In this document: positions 53,460 to 62,095 of the stretch, in pieces | How the letters are laid out: every line of letters begins with the position of its first letter | Numbering within the stretch: position 1 is the stretch's first letter | DNA from: Burkholderiaceae bacterium | Lineage (GTDB): Bacteria; Pseudomonadota; Gammaproteobacteria; Burkholderiales; Burkholderiaceae_C | Assembly (NCBI GenBank): GCA_023954035.1 | Contig: JAMLIT010000017.1 | Location: forward strand, 1-64,000 | DNA: 64,000 bases | Direction of reading: 5' to 3' | Made by a program: the position numbers and the translations under genes | The notes under the pieces: model-generated | The model's input: the letters and a program-made list of their open reading frames with translations, nothing else | Told to the model about the DNA's origin: nothing | The model's database searches: none

Positions 53460-55508
53460 ATGCCTCCGCCTGCGCCTTCGCTTCGTCTGTCCCGCCGCGC
53501 CCTGCTCGCACGGTTAGCGATCGGCGTGGCCGTGCTGGCCTGCCTGGGACTGCTGTGGTCGTTGGCGACGGTCTACCAGGAACGCACCGCCACCTACCGG
53601 CACCAGGCCGAGCGTGAGCTGCAGACCATCAGCCGTCTACAGGCCAGTGCCGTCTCCGACTGGCGCGAGCGGCGTCTTGCAGACGCCAGTGCCCTGACCG
53701 ACGACGACCTGTTCGCCCGGGCCGTGGCGCGCTGGCGCGAGGCGCCTTCGGCGCACACCGAAGCGCCGGTACACGACCGGCTGCGCATTCTGCAGGAGCG
53801 CCAGCGCTACACCGCGGTCTTCTTCGTTAGCCCCGAGGGGGCCGTTTTGCTGCCGGCAGCTACTCCCAACGCAGCGCTGCCGGCCCAGGAGAAAAAGGCC
53901 TTGCAGCAGGCGCTCGAGAGCGCCACGACCGCCGTGGTGGAGCCGCGACGCGACCCGTTTTTTGCCTTCCCCTTCTTCAGTCTGATGGCGCCGATCTACG
54001 ACGGCATGCAGCCTCTCGGAGCGGTCTGGCTGGTCATCGACGTGCGCGGCAGCCTGTACTCCCTGCTGACCCCCTGGCCCACCGCCAGCAAGAGCGCCGA
54101 ATCGGCCCTGGTCAGTGCCGAGGGGGCGGATCCCGTGCTGCTCAGTCCCCTGCGCCTGCAGGCGCTGCCGACACCGGTGCCGCTGGTGCCTGCATCGGAC
54201 CGCGGCAACCTGCTGATGCAGGCCGTGGCCGGGGCCCGCGGCCTGATTCATGCCCGCGATGCGCAAGGCACGGAGGTACTTGCCGTGGTCAATGCGATCG
54301 CCGAGTCGCCCTGGTTTCTGGTCTCCAAGATCGACCTGGCCGAAGCGTTTGGCGACGCCTCCCGGCGCGAACTGGTGGCCCTCAGCCTGCCATTGAGCCT
54401 CGCGCTGCTGCTGGCGGGCCTGTTCCTCGTGGCCTGGCAGCGGCGCGCCTGGCTGCGCGAGCGCACGCTGAAGGAGAGCCTGGCACGCAACATGCAGTGG
54501 CTCGAGAGCGCGCAGAAATCGGCCTTGGTCGGCTACTACGCCTACCAGCCCGAGAGCGGCCAATTCAACCTCTCGCCCATGGCTGCCGAACTGTTCGGAT
54601 TGCCCGGCGATGGTCCGGTGGCGCGTGCGCAGTGGCTCGCGCAGGTCCATGCGGAGGACCGTCCGCGTGTGCTTGCCGCGCTGGAGGCCGCGCTGGGCGC
54701 AGGCACCCCCTTGCGAATGCAATACCGAATGTCCAGCGCCGGCAACGATCGCTGGGTGGACATGTGGGGCGAACGCAACGCGCCTGAGGGCAACGCCAGC
54801 ATGACGGGCACCGTGCAGGACATCACCGAGCGCCAGCGCGCCGCGGACAAGCTGGACCAGTACCGCCTGGCACTGGAAACGCTGGTGCGCCAGGATCCCC
54901 TGACCCAGGTGGCCAACCGCCGCGCGCTGACCGAAGCCGTGGCCGTGGAGTGGCAGCGCGCGGCGCGCTCGGGTTCGAGCCTGTCCTTGTTGATGGTCGA
55001 TGTCGATCACTTCAAGGCATTCAACGACCGCTATGGCCACCTGGCGGGCGACGAGTGCCTGCGCAAGGTGGCCGCAGCCATGGCCCGCACGGCGGCGCGC
55101 GCAAGCGATCTGGTCGCACGCTATGGCGGCGAGGAATTCGCCGTGCTCCTGCCCGAAACGCCTGAGCGCGACGCGATGGCGATTGCCGAGCAGATGCGCC
55201 TTGCAGTGCGCAAGCTGGCCATCGTGCACGCGGCCTCAGGCGTCGCTTCCATGGTCACGGTGAGCATTGGCGTGGCGACCATGCACCCCCGGCCGCATGT
55301 CAGCGCCACCCCGGGGCACGAACCGAGCCGGGCCAGCGCCAAAGCCAGCGCGGAACGCGAGTCGCAGGAGCTGTTTCGTCAGGCGGACGACGCGCTCTAC
55401 GCCGCCAAATCGGTGGGGCGCGACACCGTGGTGCCCTATACCGCTGCGGTGTCCGAAGCGGCGCCCTCAGACCTCACGCCCTCGCCACCCGAACCGCGCA
55501 GTACTTGA
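53460..55508 (+). CDS. Membrane diguanylate cyclase with PAS domain
   Basis: A 682-residue protein (ATG 53460; a GTG 45 bases earlier is possible). A membrane helix at about residues 14-36, a periplasmic sensor domain to about 290 and a second helix near 300-320 come first. A PAS fold follows (VGYYAYQPESGQFNLSPMAAELFGL ... MTGTVQDITERQRAADK). Last is a GGDEF domain with YGGEEFAVLLPET as active site and RASD five residues before GGEEF, the product-inhibition I-site. It should make cyclic di-GMP. It diverges from the binding-protein gene that heads the formate dehydrogenase operon and converges on fdsA. Confidence 0.92.
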   Translation: MPPPAPSLRLSRRALLARLAIGVAVLACLGLLWSLATVYQERTATYRHQAERELQTISRLQASAVSDWRERRLADASALTDDDLFARAVARWREAPSAHTEAPVHDRLRILQERQRYTAVFFVSPEGAVLLPAATPNAALPAQEKKALQQALESATTAVVEPRRDPFFAFPFFSLMAPIYDGMQPLGAVWLVIDVRGSLYSLLTPWPTASKSAESALVSAEGADPVLLSPLRLQALPTPVPLVPASDRGNLLMQAVAGARGLIHARDAQGTEVLAVVNAIAESPWFLVSKIDLAEAFGDASRRELVALSLPLSLALLLAGLFLVAWQRRAWLRERTLKESLARNMQWLESAQKSALVGYYAYQPESGQFNLSPMAAELFGLPGDGPVARAQWLAQVHAEDRPRVLAALEAALGAGTPLRMQYRMSSAGNDRWVDMWGERNAPEGNASMTGTVQDITERQRAADKLDQYRLALETLVRQDPLTQVANRRALTEAVAVEWQRAARSGSSLSLLMVDVDHFKAFNDRYGHLAGDECLRKVAAAMARTAARASDLVARYGGEEFAVLLPETPERDAMAIAEQMRLAVRKLAIVHAASGVASMVTVSIGVATMHPRPHVSATPGHEPSRASAKASAERESQELFRQADDALYAAKSVGRDTVVPYTAAVSEAAPSDLTPSPPEPRST

Positions 55509-58332
55509 ATTCGGGGATCTTGCCGAAGGGATCGAGCGCGGCATTGGTGAGCAGGTTGGCCGCTGCCTCGTGGTAGGCGAAGGGCAGGAATACGGTGCCA
55601 TCCGGCGTGCCATCGTCGCGGCGCAACATCAGTGCGACCTCGCCGCGCCGCGATGCCACGCGCACCCGCTCGCCCGCTGCCAGGCCGCAGCGCGCCATCT
55701 CTGCTGCGTTCATCGTGGCCGTGGCCACGGGCTCCAGCGCGTCCAGCACCTGGCTGCGCCGCGTCATGCTGCCGGTGTGCCAGTGCTCGAGCTGGCGGCC
55801 GGTGATGAGCACCAGCGGATAGTGCGCATCGGGGGGCTCGTCGCCAGGCACCAGGCCTGCCGGCACCAAGCGCACGCGCCCGCTGCCGGTCGGGAAGCGC
55901 TCGGTGAACACGATGGGCTGGCCCGGGTCGTCCGCCGACAGGCAGGGGTAGGTGATGCTGCCCTCGCGCTTGAGCCGCTCCCAGGTGATGCCGGCGATCG
56001 CGCCGTGCATGGCGAGGCGCATTTCCTCGAACACTGCGGCGACCCCGTCGTCCGGCCCCGCGTAATTCCATTGCAGGCCCATGCCCACCGCGATGCGCTG
56101 CAAGATCCACAGGTCGGCGCGCGCGTCGCCCGGTGGCGCGACAGCGCGGCGGCCGAGCTGCACCATGCGGTCGGTGTTGCTGGCGGTGCCGGTTTTTTCC
56201 ATCCAGCTGCTCGCCGGCAGCACCACGTCGGCGAGCCAGGCGGTTTCGGTCAGAAAGATGTCTTGCACCACCAGGTGCGACAGGCTGGCAAGTGCGCGGC
56301 GCGCGTGGTTCAGGTCGGGGTCGCTCATTGCCGGGTTTTCGCCCAGGATGTACATGCCGCGCACCTTGTGCGGGTCGGCGTCCGGCGCCAGCGCCTTGTG
56401 CATGATTTCGACCACGGTGTAACCCGGCGCCGGGTCCAATGCGTGGCCCCAAAAGTCCTCGAACCAGGCGCGCGCGGCCGGGTCGTCCACACGCTGGTAG
56501 TTTGGCAGCATCATGGGTATCAGGCCCGCGTCGCTCGCACCCTGCACGTTGTTTTGCCCGCGCAACGGATGCAGGCCGGTACCGGGTCGGCCGATCTGGC
56601 CGGTGATGGCGGCCAGCGCTATCAGGCAGCGCACGTTGTCGGTGCCGTGCACGTGCTGGCTCACGCCCATGCCCCAGAAAATCATGGCGCTTCTGGCGCT
56701 CGCATACGCCCGCGCCACTTCGCGCAACAGCGGCGCGGCAATGCCGCAAACAGGCGCCATGGCTTCGGGGCTGAAGGCGGCCAGATGCGCGCGAAGCGCC
56801 TCGAAGCCTTCGACGCGCTCGCGCACGAAGGCCTCGTTCACCAAGCCCTCGTCGATGATGGTGTGCAACAGCGCATTGAGCAGCGCCACGTCGCTGTCGG
56901 CGCGAAACTGCAGCGTGCGCCAGGCGTGGGCGCCCAGCTCAGTGATGCGGGGGTCGGCCAGCACGATTTTGGCACCGCGCGCAGCGGCGTTCTTCATCCA
57001 GGTGGCGGCCACCGGGTGGTTGGCCGTGGGGTTGGAGCCGATGACGAACATCAGCTCCGCAAACGCAACGTCGCGCACCGGGTTGCTGACCGCACCCGAG
57101 CCGACGCCCTCCAGCAGCGCCGCCACGCTGGACGCATGGCACAGCCGGGTGCAGTGGTCGACGTTGTTGCTGCCAAAGCCGGTGCGCACGAGCTTCTGGA
57201 ACAAATAGGCCTCTTCATTGCTGCCCTTGGCCGAGCCAAAACCGGCCAGCGACTTGGGGCCGTGGGCGCCCCGCAACTGCACCAAACCCCCAGCGGCCAG
57301 CGCCAGGGCTTCGTCCCAGGAGGCTTCGCGGAAGGTATCGCGCCAGTCCGCACCGGGCTCGGGCATGCGCTTGGGAACGCCCGGCTTGCGAACGAGCGGC
57401 GCGGTGAGCCGATCCGGGTGGTGGATGTAGTCAAAACCAAAGCGGCCCTTGACGCACAGCCGGCCTTCGTTGGCCGGGCCGTCCCTGCCCTGCACGCCAA
57501 CAATTTTTTCATCGCGCACCTGCCAGGTGACCAGGCAACCGACGCCGCAGAAAGGGCAGACCGAATCCACACTGCGGTCCAGCGCTTGCGAGCCAACCAG
57601 GGGCTTGGCGCTGAGCGCACCTGTCGGGCAGGCCTGCACGCATTCCCCGCAGGCGACGCAACTGCTCTGGCCGATGGGGTCGTCCAGGTCGAACACCGGG
57701 CGCGCATCTGCGCCGCGCAGCGCCATGCCGATGACGTCGTTGACCTGGGTTTCCCGGCAGGCACGCACGCAGCGGCCGCACTGGATGCAGGCGTCCAGCT
57801 GCACCGCCATCGCCGGGTGGCTCAAGTCGGGCGCCAGCGGCGCGCGGCGCAGTGCCTCCAGCGCGGGGCGCACCTGCACCTGCAGGCGCTCGGCCCAATC
57901 GCTCAGTTCGCCATGCTGGCCGATATTTTTACGGTCCTTTTGGCCTCCAGCGCTTGTTCCATATGCGATGGAAGCTATGGATTCAGGAGTTTTTCTTTCC
58001 AGCGGGCCATCGCGCCATTGGTAGCCCGCGTCGGGCAGATCGGCCAGCAGCAGCTCCAGCACCATGCGCTGGGCAGCCCGGGCGCGCGGGCTCTGCGCGC
58101 GCACCTGCATGCCGGGCGTGGGCGCGCGGCAGCAACTGGCGGCAAGGCTGCGCTCGCCGTCGATTTCCACCACGCAGGAGCGGCAATTGCCATCGGGCCG
58201 CAAGCCTTCCGTGTGGCACAGGTGGGGAATCTCCACGCCGTGGCGCAGCGCTGCCTGCCACAGGCTCTCGCCGGGCAGGGCGCTCAGTGCTTCACCGTCC
58301 AACGCGAAAGGGACCGGTTCGGACATGCTCAT
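55474..58332 (-). CDS. fdsA: NAD-dependent formate dehydrogenase catalytic (alpha) subunit, cytosolic
   Basis: A 952-residue protein starting at MSMSEPVPFALDGEALSALP. In order: an N-terminal [2Fe-2S] domain (CHTEGLRPDGNCRSCVVEI), two [4Fe-4S] ferredoxin sites (CIQCGRCVRACRE, CVACGECVQACPTGAL), the Mo-domain cluster (CPFCGVGCLVTW ... CVKGRFGFDY), and the active-site loop HCTRLCHASSVAALLEG with Cys-His. No Tat signal. The stop overlaps the end of the diguanylate cyclase gene in the convergent direction. A dispersed repeat is embedded in frame at 57926-57995. Homologues are also called FdhF/FdsA. Confidence 0.93.
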   Translation of the reverse strand: MSMSEPVPFALDGEALSALPGESLWQAALRHGVEIPHLCHTEGLRPDGNCRSCVVEIDGERSLAASCCRAPTPGMQVRAQSPRARAAQRMVLELLLADLPDAGYQWRDGPLERKTPESIASIAYGTSAGGQKDRKNIGQHGELSDWAERLQVQVRPALEALRRAPLAPDLSHPAMAVQLDACIQCGRCVRACRETQVNDVIGMALRGADARPVFDLDDPIGQSSCVACGECVQACPTGALSAKPLVGSQALDRSVDSVCPFCGVGCLVTWQVRDEKIVGVQGRDGPANEGRLCVKGRFGFDYIHHPDRLTAPLVRKPGVPKRMPEPGADWRDTFREASWDEALALAAGGLVQLRGAHGPKSLAGFGSAKGSNEEAYLFQKLVRTGFGSNNVDHCTRLCHASSVAALLEGVGSGAVSNPVRDVAFAELMFVIGSNPTANHPVAATWMKNAAARGAKIVLADPRITELGAHAWRTLQFRADSDVALLNALLHTIIDEGLVNEAFVRERVEGFEALRAHLAAFSPEAMAPVCGIAAPLLREVARAYASARSAMIFWGMGVSQHVHGTDNVRCLIALAAITGQIGRPGTGLHPLRGQNNVQGASDAGLIPMMLPNYQRVDDPAARAWFEDFWGHALDPAPGYTVVEIMHKALAPDADPHKVRGMYILGENPAMSDPDLNHARRALASLSHLVVQDIFLTETAWLADVVLPASSWMEKTGTASNTDRMVQLGRRAVAPPGDARADLWILQRIAVGMGLQWNYAGPDDGVAAVFEEMRLAMHGAIAGITWERLKREGSITYPCLSADDPGQPIVFTERFPTGSGRVRLVPAGLVPGDEPPDAHYPLVLITGRQLEHWHTGSMTRRSQVLDALEPVATATMNAAEMARCGLAAGERVRVASRRGEVALMLRRDDGTPDGTVFLPFAYHEAAANLLTNAALDPFGKIPEFKYCAVRVARA
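57926..57995. repeat. Dispersed repeat embedded in frame within fdsA
   Basis: On the gene strand it reads AACTCCTGAATCCATAGCTT ... ATGGAACAAGCGCTGGAGGC ... AAAAGGACCGTAAAAAT. From memory this is the word order of a repeat found many times in Comamonadaceae intergenic regions. Here it stays open and encodes about 23 residues (TPESIASIAYGTSAGGQKDR and KNI) between the [2Fe-2S] and ferredoxin domains. Confidence 0.6.
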
Positions 58333-60167
58333 GGCAGTGCACCTGGCACCAGCTCGTGCGCAAAGTATTTCTGGACGCAGACCATGGGATTGGGCGCAGC
58401 CTGGCCCAGTCCGCAAATGGAGGCGTCCGCCATGACCTGCGCCAGATCACCCAGCAATGGCAGGTCCCACACCGGCGCCTGCATCAGTGCGGCGGCCTTG
58501 TCCGTGCCGACGCGGCAGGGCGTGCACTGGCCGCAGCTCTCGCGGGCGAAAAAACGCATCATGTTCAGGGCCGCATCGCGCGCCCGGTCGTGGTGGCCGA
58601 GGACGATGATGGCGGCGGAACCTATGAAGCAGCCGTAGGGCTGCAGCGTGTCGAAGTCGAGAGGCAGGTCGGCCAGCCAGGCCGGCAAGATGCCCCCCGA
58701 GGCGCCTCCCGGCAGGTAGGCGTACAGATCATGCCCTTCCTGCATGCCACCGCAGTACGCATGGACAAGCTCGCGCAGCGTGATGCCCGCCGGCGCCAGC
58801 TTGACGCCCGGGCTTCTCACCCGCCCGCTGACGCTGAAACTGCGCAGGCCCTTGCGTCCGCGCCGACCAAAGCCGGCAAACCACGCCGGCCCGCGTTCGA
58901 CGATGTCGCGCACCCAGTAGAGCGTTTCGAAATTGTGCGCCAGCGTGGGGCGGCCAAACAGGCCGCGTTCGGCGATATAGGGCGGGCGCAGGCGCGGCAT
59001 GCCGCGCTTGCCCTCGATGCTCTCGATCATGGCCGACTCTTCGCCACAGATGTAGGCGCCGGCGCCGCGACGCAGCTCGATGTACGGCAGCGGGCACGGT
59101 GGGTCTGCCTGGAGCTTGGCAAGTTCGGCTTGCAGCAGCACGCGGCAGCCGTGATACTCGTCACGCAGGTAGATGTAGACCGCTTCGGTGCCGACCACTT
59201 GCGCCGCAATCAGCACGCCTTCGAGGAAGCGATGCGGGTCGCGCTCCAGATAGGTGCGGTCCTTGAAGGTGCCGGGCTCGCCCTCGTCGATGTTGACGGC
59301 CATGAGGGCCGTCGCCTCGCCTGGGATGCCCCGGCGCTCGGCGAGAGCGGTCTGCGCGCGCACGGTGCGCCACTTGCGCCCGGCCGGGAATCCCGCGCCG
59401 CCCAGGCCGCGCAGGCCCGAGTCTTCCATCATCGCAAGCACTTGTTCGGCGTCCATCTCGCCGTTGACCAGCGCCGCCGCCGTGCTGTAGCCGCCGTGGG
59501 CGCGGTAGCAGGCGTAATCGGTCAGGCCGCAGACGTCGGGGAGGCTGCGGCCGGCCCAATCCGCTGCTACGAAAGGCGTAGCATCAAGCGCTTGTGGAAC
59601 AAGCGCTTGATGCTCTTTTGATACAAAATCCACGGTGCCCGGCGTGGCACGCGGCACCGGCGTCTGGTGCACCACAGCCACCGGCGCCTGCTCGCAGCGA
59701 CCGACGCAGGGCACGGCGACGACGCGCACATCCCGCCCGGCGAAAAGCTTAGGCAACTGCGCAAGCAGTTGCTGGGCGCCGGCCAACTGGCACGAGAGCG
59801 ACTCGCAAACGCGCACCGTCAAGCCCGGCGCCTGGGCATTGCCGCGCAGCACGTCGAAATGGTGGTAGAAGCTGGCAACTTCGAATACCTCCGCCATGGG
59901 CAGGTTCATTTCCCGAGCCAGCGCAACGAGATGCCGCTCGTGCAGACAGCGCCAGGCGTCGCTTAGTCGGTGCAGGTATTCAATCAGCAGGTCGCGACGG
60001 TGGCCTTGGGGCGGGCGCTCACCGATGAGGGCGTGCACCTCGGCCGTCGATGCCGCATCCGGCTGGCGGCCCTTGAGCCGGCTCAGGCGCTGCAGGCGCG
60101 CGCGCAGTGCGTCGGGCGTGGCAAGGACGGCGGATTCGGGCATGTTCGGCGTCGCAGAAAAAGTCAT
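58329..60167 (-). CDS. fdsB: NAD-dependent formate dehydrogenase diaphorase subunit, NuoE-NuoF fusion
   Basis: A 612-residue fusion. Residues about 20-165 are the NuoE/FdsG thioredoxin-like [2Fe-2S] domain (VFEVASFYHHFDVLRG, CESLSCQLAGA, CVGRCEQAPV). Residues about 230-600 are NuoF/FdsB: GLRGLGGAGFPAGRKW (FMN/NAD region), NIDEGEPGTFKDRTYLERDP, GAGAYICGEESAMIESIEGK and ESCGQCTPCRVG with a later Cys for the [4Fe-4S] cluster. It reduces NAD+ with electrons from fdsA, which it overlaps by four bases. A dispersed repeat lies in the linker between the two halves. No fdsD-like gene follows. Confidence 0.93.
   Translation of the reverse strand: MTFSATPNMPESAVLATPDALRARLQRLSRLKGRQPDAASTAEVHALIGERPPQGHRRDLLIEYLHRLSDAWRCLHERHLVALAREMNLPMAEVFEVASFYHHFDVLRGNAQAPGLTVRVCESLSCQLAGAQQLLAQLPKLFAGRDVRVVAVPCVGRCEQAPVAVVHQTPVPRATPGTVDFVSKEHQALVPQALDATPFVAADWAGRSLPDVCGLTDYACYRAHGGYSTAAALVNGEMDAEQVLAMMEDSGLRGLGGAGFPAGRKWRTVRAQTALAERRGIPGEATALMAVNIDEGEPGTFKDRTYLERDPHRFLEGVLIAAQVVGTEAVYIYLRDEYHGCRVLLQAELAKLQADPPCPLPYIELRRGAGAYICGEESAMIESIEGKRGMPRLRPPYIAERGLFGRPTLAHNFETLYWVRDIVERGPAWFAGFGRRGRKGLRSFSVSGRVRSPGVKLAPAGITLRELVHAYCGGMQEGHDLYAYLPGGASGGILPAWLADLPLDFDTLQPYGCFIGSAAIIVLGHHDRARDAALNMMRFFARESCGQCTPCRVGTDKAAALMQAPVWDLPLLGDLAQVMADASICGLGQAAPNPMVCVQKYFAHELVPGALP
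59567..59631. repeat. Dispersed palindromic repeat in the linker of the fdsB fusion
   Basis: GCATCAAGCGCTTGTGGAAC then AAGCGCTTGATGC form a long inverted repeat (GCATCAAGCGCTTG / CAAGCGCTTGATGC). The frame stays open and encodes about 20 residues between the NuoE and NuoF halves. Core AAGCGCTTG matches the intergenic repeats of this window. Confidence 0.6.
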
Positions 60168-60217
60168 CCTTGACTATCGCACGGCGCCGGGGCGATGCGA
60201 AAGCCCCGCAGCCCGCC

Positions 60218-61309
60218 TCAAGTGTCTTTGCTGACCGAAATCGTCGGCATCCTGGCCGAAAAGTCCTTGGCCTTTTGGGCGATTTGCACGGCCACGCTGC
60301 GCGCCACCCGTTTGTAGATGAGCGCAACCTCGCCCTCGGGGTCGGCCACCACGGTGGGCTTTCCGCTGTCGGCCTGCAGGCGAATCTGCATGTCGAGCGG
60401 CAAGGCACCCAGGTATTCCATGCCGTATTCCTGCGCCATCTTCTTGCCGCCGTCGGCGCCAAAAATGTGCTCGACGTGGCCGCAGTTGCTGCACACGTGC
60501 ACCGCCATGTTCTCCACGATGCCCAAAATCGGCACGCCCACTTTCTCAAACATCTTGATTCCGCGCTTGGCGTCGAGCAAGGCAATGTCCTGAGGCGTGG
60601 TGACGATGACGCCGCCCGTGATCGGCACGCGCTGGCACAGCGTGAGCTGGATGTCGCCGGTACCGGGCGGCAGGTCGATCACGAGGTAGTCCAGGTCGCG
60701 CCAGTTGGTCTGGCGCAGCAGTTGCTCCAGCGCCTGGGTGGCCATGGGGCCACGCCAGATCATGGCTTCGTCCTGGTCGACCAGGAAGCCGATCGACATC
60801 ACCTGCACGCCGTAGTTCTCCAGCGGCTCCATGTTCTTGCCGTCGACACTTTCGGGGCGGCGATTGATGCCCAGCATCATGGGCTGGCTGGGGCCGTAGA
60901 TGTCGGCGTCGAGCACACCCACGCTGGCGCCCTCGGCCGCCAGCGCCAGCGCCAGATTGGCCGCGGTGGTGCTTTTGCCCACGCCGCCCTTGCCCGAAGC
61001 CACGGCAATGATGTTTTTCACCTGCGGCAAGAGTTGCACGCCGCGCTGCACCGCATGCGCAGCAATCTTGCTCGTGATATTGACGGAAACATTGCCCACG
61101 CCGGCCACGCCGCGCGCCGCCGCCACCAACTGCGTGCGCAGCGCGGGCACCAGACTCTTGGCCGGGTAGCCCAATTCCACGTCAAAGTGCACGTCGCCCG
61201 CGCTGACGCTCAGATTGCGCAGGGCCTTGGTACTGACCAGGTCCTTGCCCAGGTGGGGATCCTGCACGGTGGACAGCGCCGCCAGCAGGTCTTGTTCGGA
61301 AACAGCCAT
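60218..61309 (-). CDS. apbC: Mrp/ApbC iron-sulfur cluster carrier ATPase
   Basis: A 363-residue protein. An N-terminal MIP18/DUF59 domain (EQDLLAALSTVQDPHLGKDL) is followed by the MinD-like P-loop VASGKGGVGKSTTAANLALA, DADIYGPSQPMMLG, LDYLVIDLPPGTGDIQLTL and a CxxC motif in VCSNCGHVEHIFG that bridges the cluster in the dimer. It delivers [4Fe-4S] clusters to apoproteins. Placement near metG is the common arrangement in proteobacteria. Confidence 0.95.
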   Translation of the reverse strand: MAVSEQDLLAALSTVQDPHLGKDLVSTKALRNLSVSAGDVHFDVELGYPAKSLVPALRTQLVAAARGVAGVGNVSVNITSKIAAHAVQRGVQLLPQVKNIIAVASGKGGVGKSTTAANLALALAAEGASVGVLDADIYGPSQPMMLGINRRPESVDGKNMEPLENYGVQVMSIGFLVDQDEAMIWRGPMATQALEQLLRQTNWRDLDYLVIDLPPGTGDIQLTLCQRVPITGGVIVTTPQDIALLDAKRGIKMFEKVGVPILGIVENMAVHVCSNCGHVEHIFGADGGKKMAQEYGMEYLGALPLDMQIRLQADSGKPTVVADPEGEVALIYKRVARSVAVQIAQKAKDFSARMPTISVSKDT

Positions 61310-61409
61310 GCAAACTCTCCAGTTAACTGGCCGCAAGTCTATTGCGGGAAGCAATGACAATGCGGGCAGTGGGGCAGCCGCCCCCATGCAATGACAAAAG
61401 AGGACGCTC

Positions 61410-61988
61410 GTGAAACTGAAGATGGCCGACAACTCGCTGTTTGCAATCCTGCTGCGCTCGCCCTGGTGGGCGAGCTTTTTGCTGGCTGGCGCCATTACCG
61501 CAGCGACGGCAGCGCTGGCGCCCGATGGCTTCAAGGCCATGGGCGCCGTCGCCGCCCTGCCGCTCTTTGGTGTCGGCGCCGTGGCGGCCTGGCGCCAGTG
61601 GAAAGCCCCGTCGGCGGCCCGCATGGCGCAGCAGGCAGCGGCGCTTCGCGCCATGAACTGGCGCGAGTTTTCGGCCGCGCTGGAGCAGCACTGGCGTGAT
61701 CAGGGAGCCAGGGTGCAGGCGGTCACGGGGCTGGAAGCCGACTTCTGTGTCGAGCACCAGGGCCAAGCGGTGCTGGTCAGCGCGCGGCGCTGGAAGGCCG
61801 GCAGCCACGGCGCCGAGCCCGTGGCCCAGCTGGCCGCGGCCATGCGCAAGCGCGGACTGTCGGCGGCGCAGTACCTGGTGGCACAAGGCACGGTGAGCGA
61901 CTCGGCGCGCGCCCTGGCCCGCAGCGAAGGCGTGGCGCTGATCGAAGGCGACGCGCTGGTGCGCATGCTGCTGCAGCGCCCCCGATAG
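61410..61988 (+). CDS. Membrane-anchored Mrr-like restriction-endonuclease-fold protein
   Basis: A 192-residue protein starting at GTG 61410 after AGAGGA. Two hydrophobic segments (about residues 18-36 and 44-60) precede a C-terminal Mrr_cat-like domain (MNWREFSAALEQHWRDQGAR, TGLEADFCVEHQGQAVLVSA, LSAAQYLVAQGTVSDSARAL). The usual catalytic D-(E/Q)xK set is not complete: the position expected for QxK reads SAR, so it may be inactive. Function unknown; related proteins are usually labelled restriction endonuclease. Confidence 0.65.
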   Translation: MKLKMADNSLFAILLRSPWWASFLLAGAITAATAALAPDGFKAMGAVAALPLFGVGAVAAWRQWKAPSAARMAQQAAALRAMNWREFSAALEQHWRDQGARVQAVTGLEADFCVEHQGQAVLVSARRWKAGSHGAEPVAQLAAAMRKRGLSAAQYLVAQGTVSDSARALARSEGVALIEGDALVRMLLQRPR

Positions 61989-62095
61989 CCTGGGGATAGC
62001 CTGGGTTTTCCCGTGGCGCCGCTGTGGCCAGGCTGCAGCACACTGCGCGACAGGCTTGCCCACTGCGGCTCTGCGCAGATGCCGCCCCTCCTCAG

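Noticed and set aside
55267-58638. A 1,123-codon open frame on the plus strand
   Set aside because: Antisense shadow of fdsA; His/Arg/Ala-rich with no recognisable domain.
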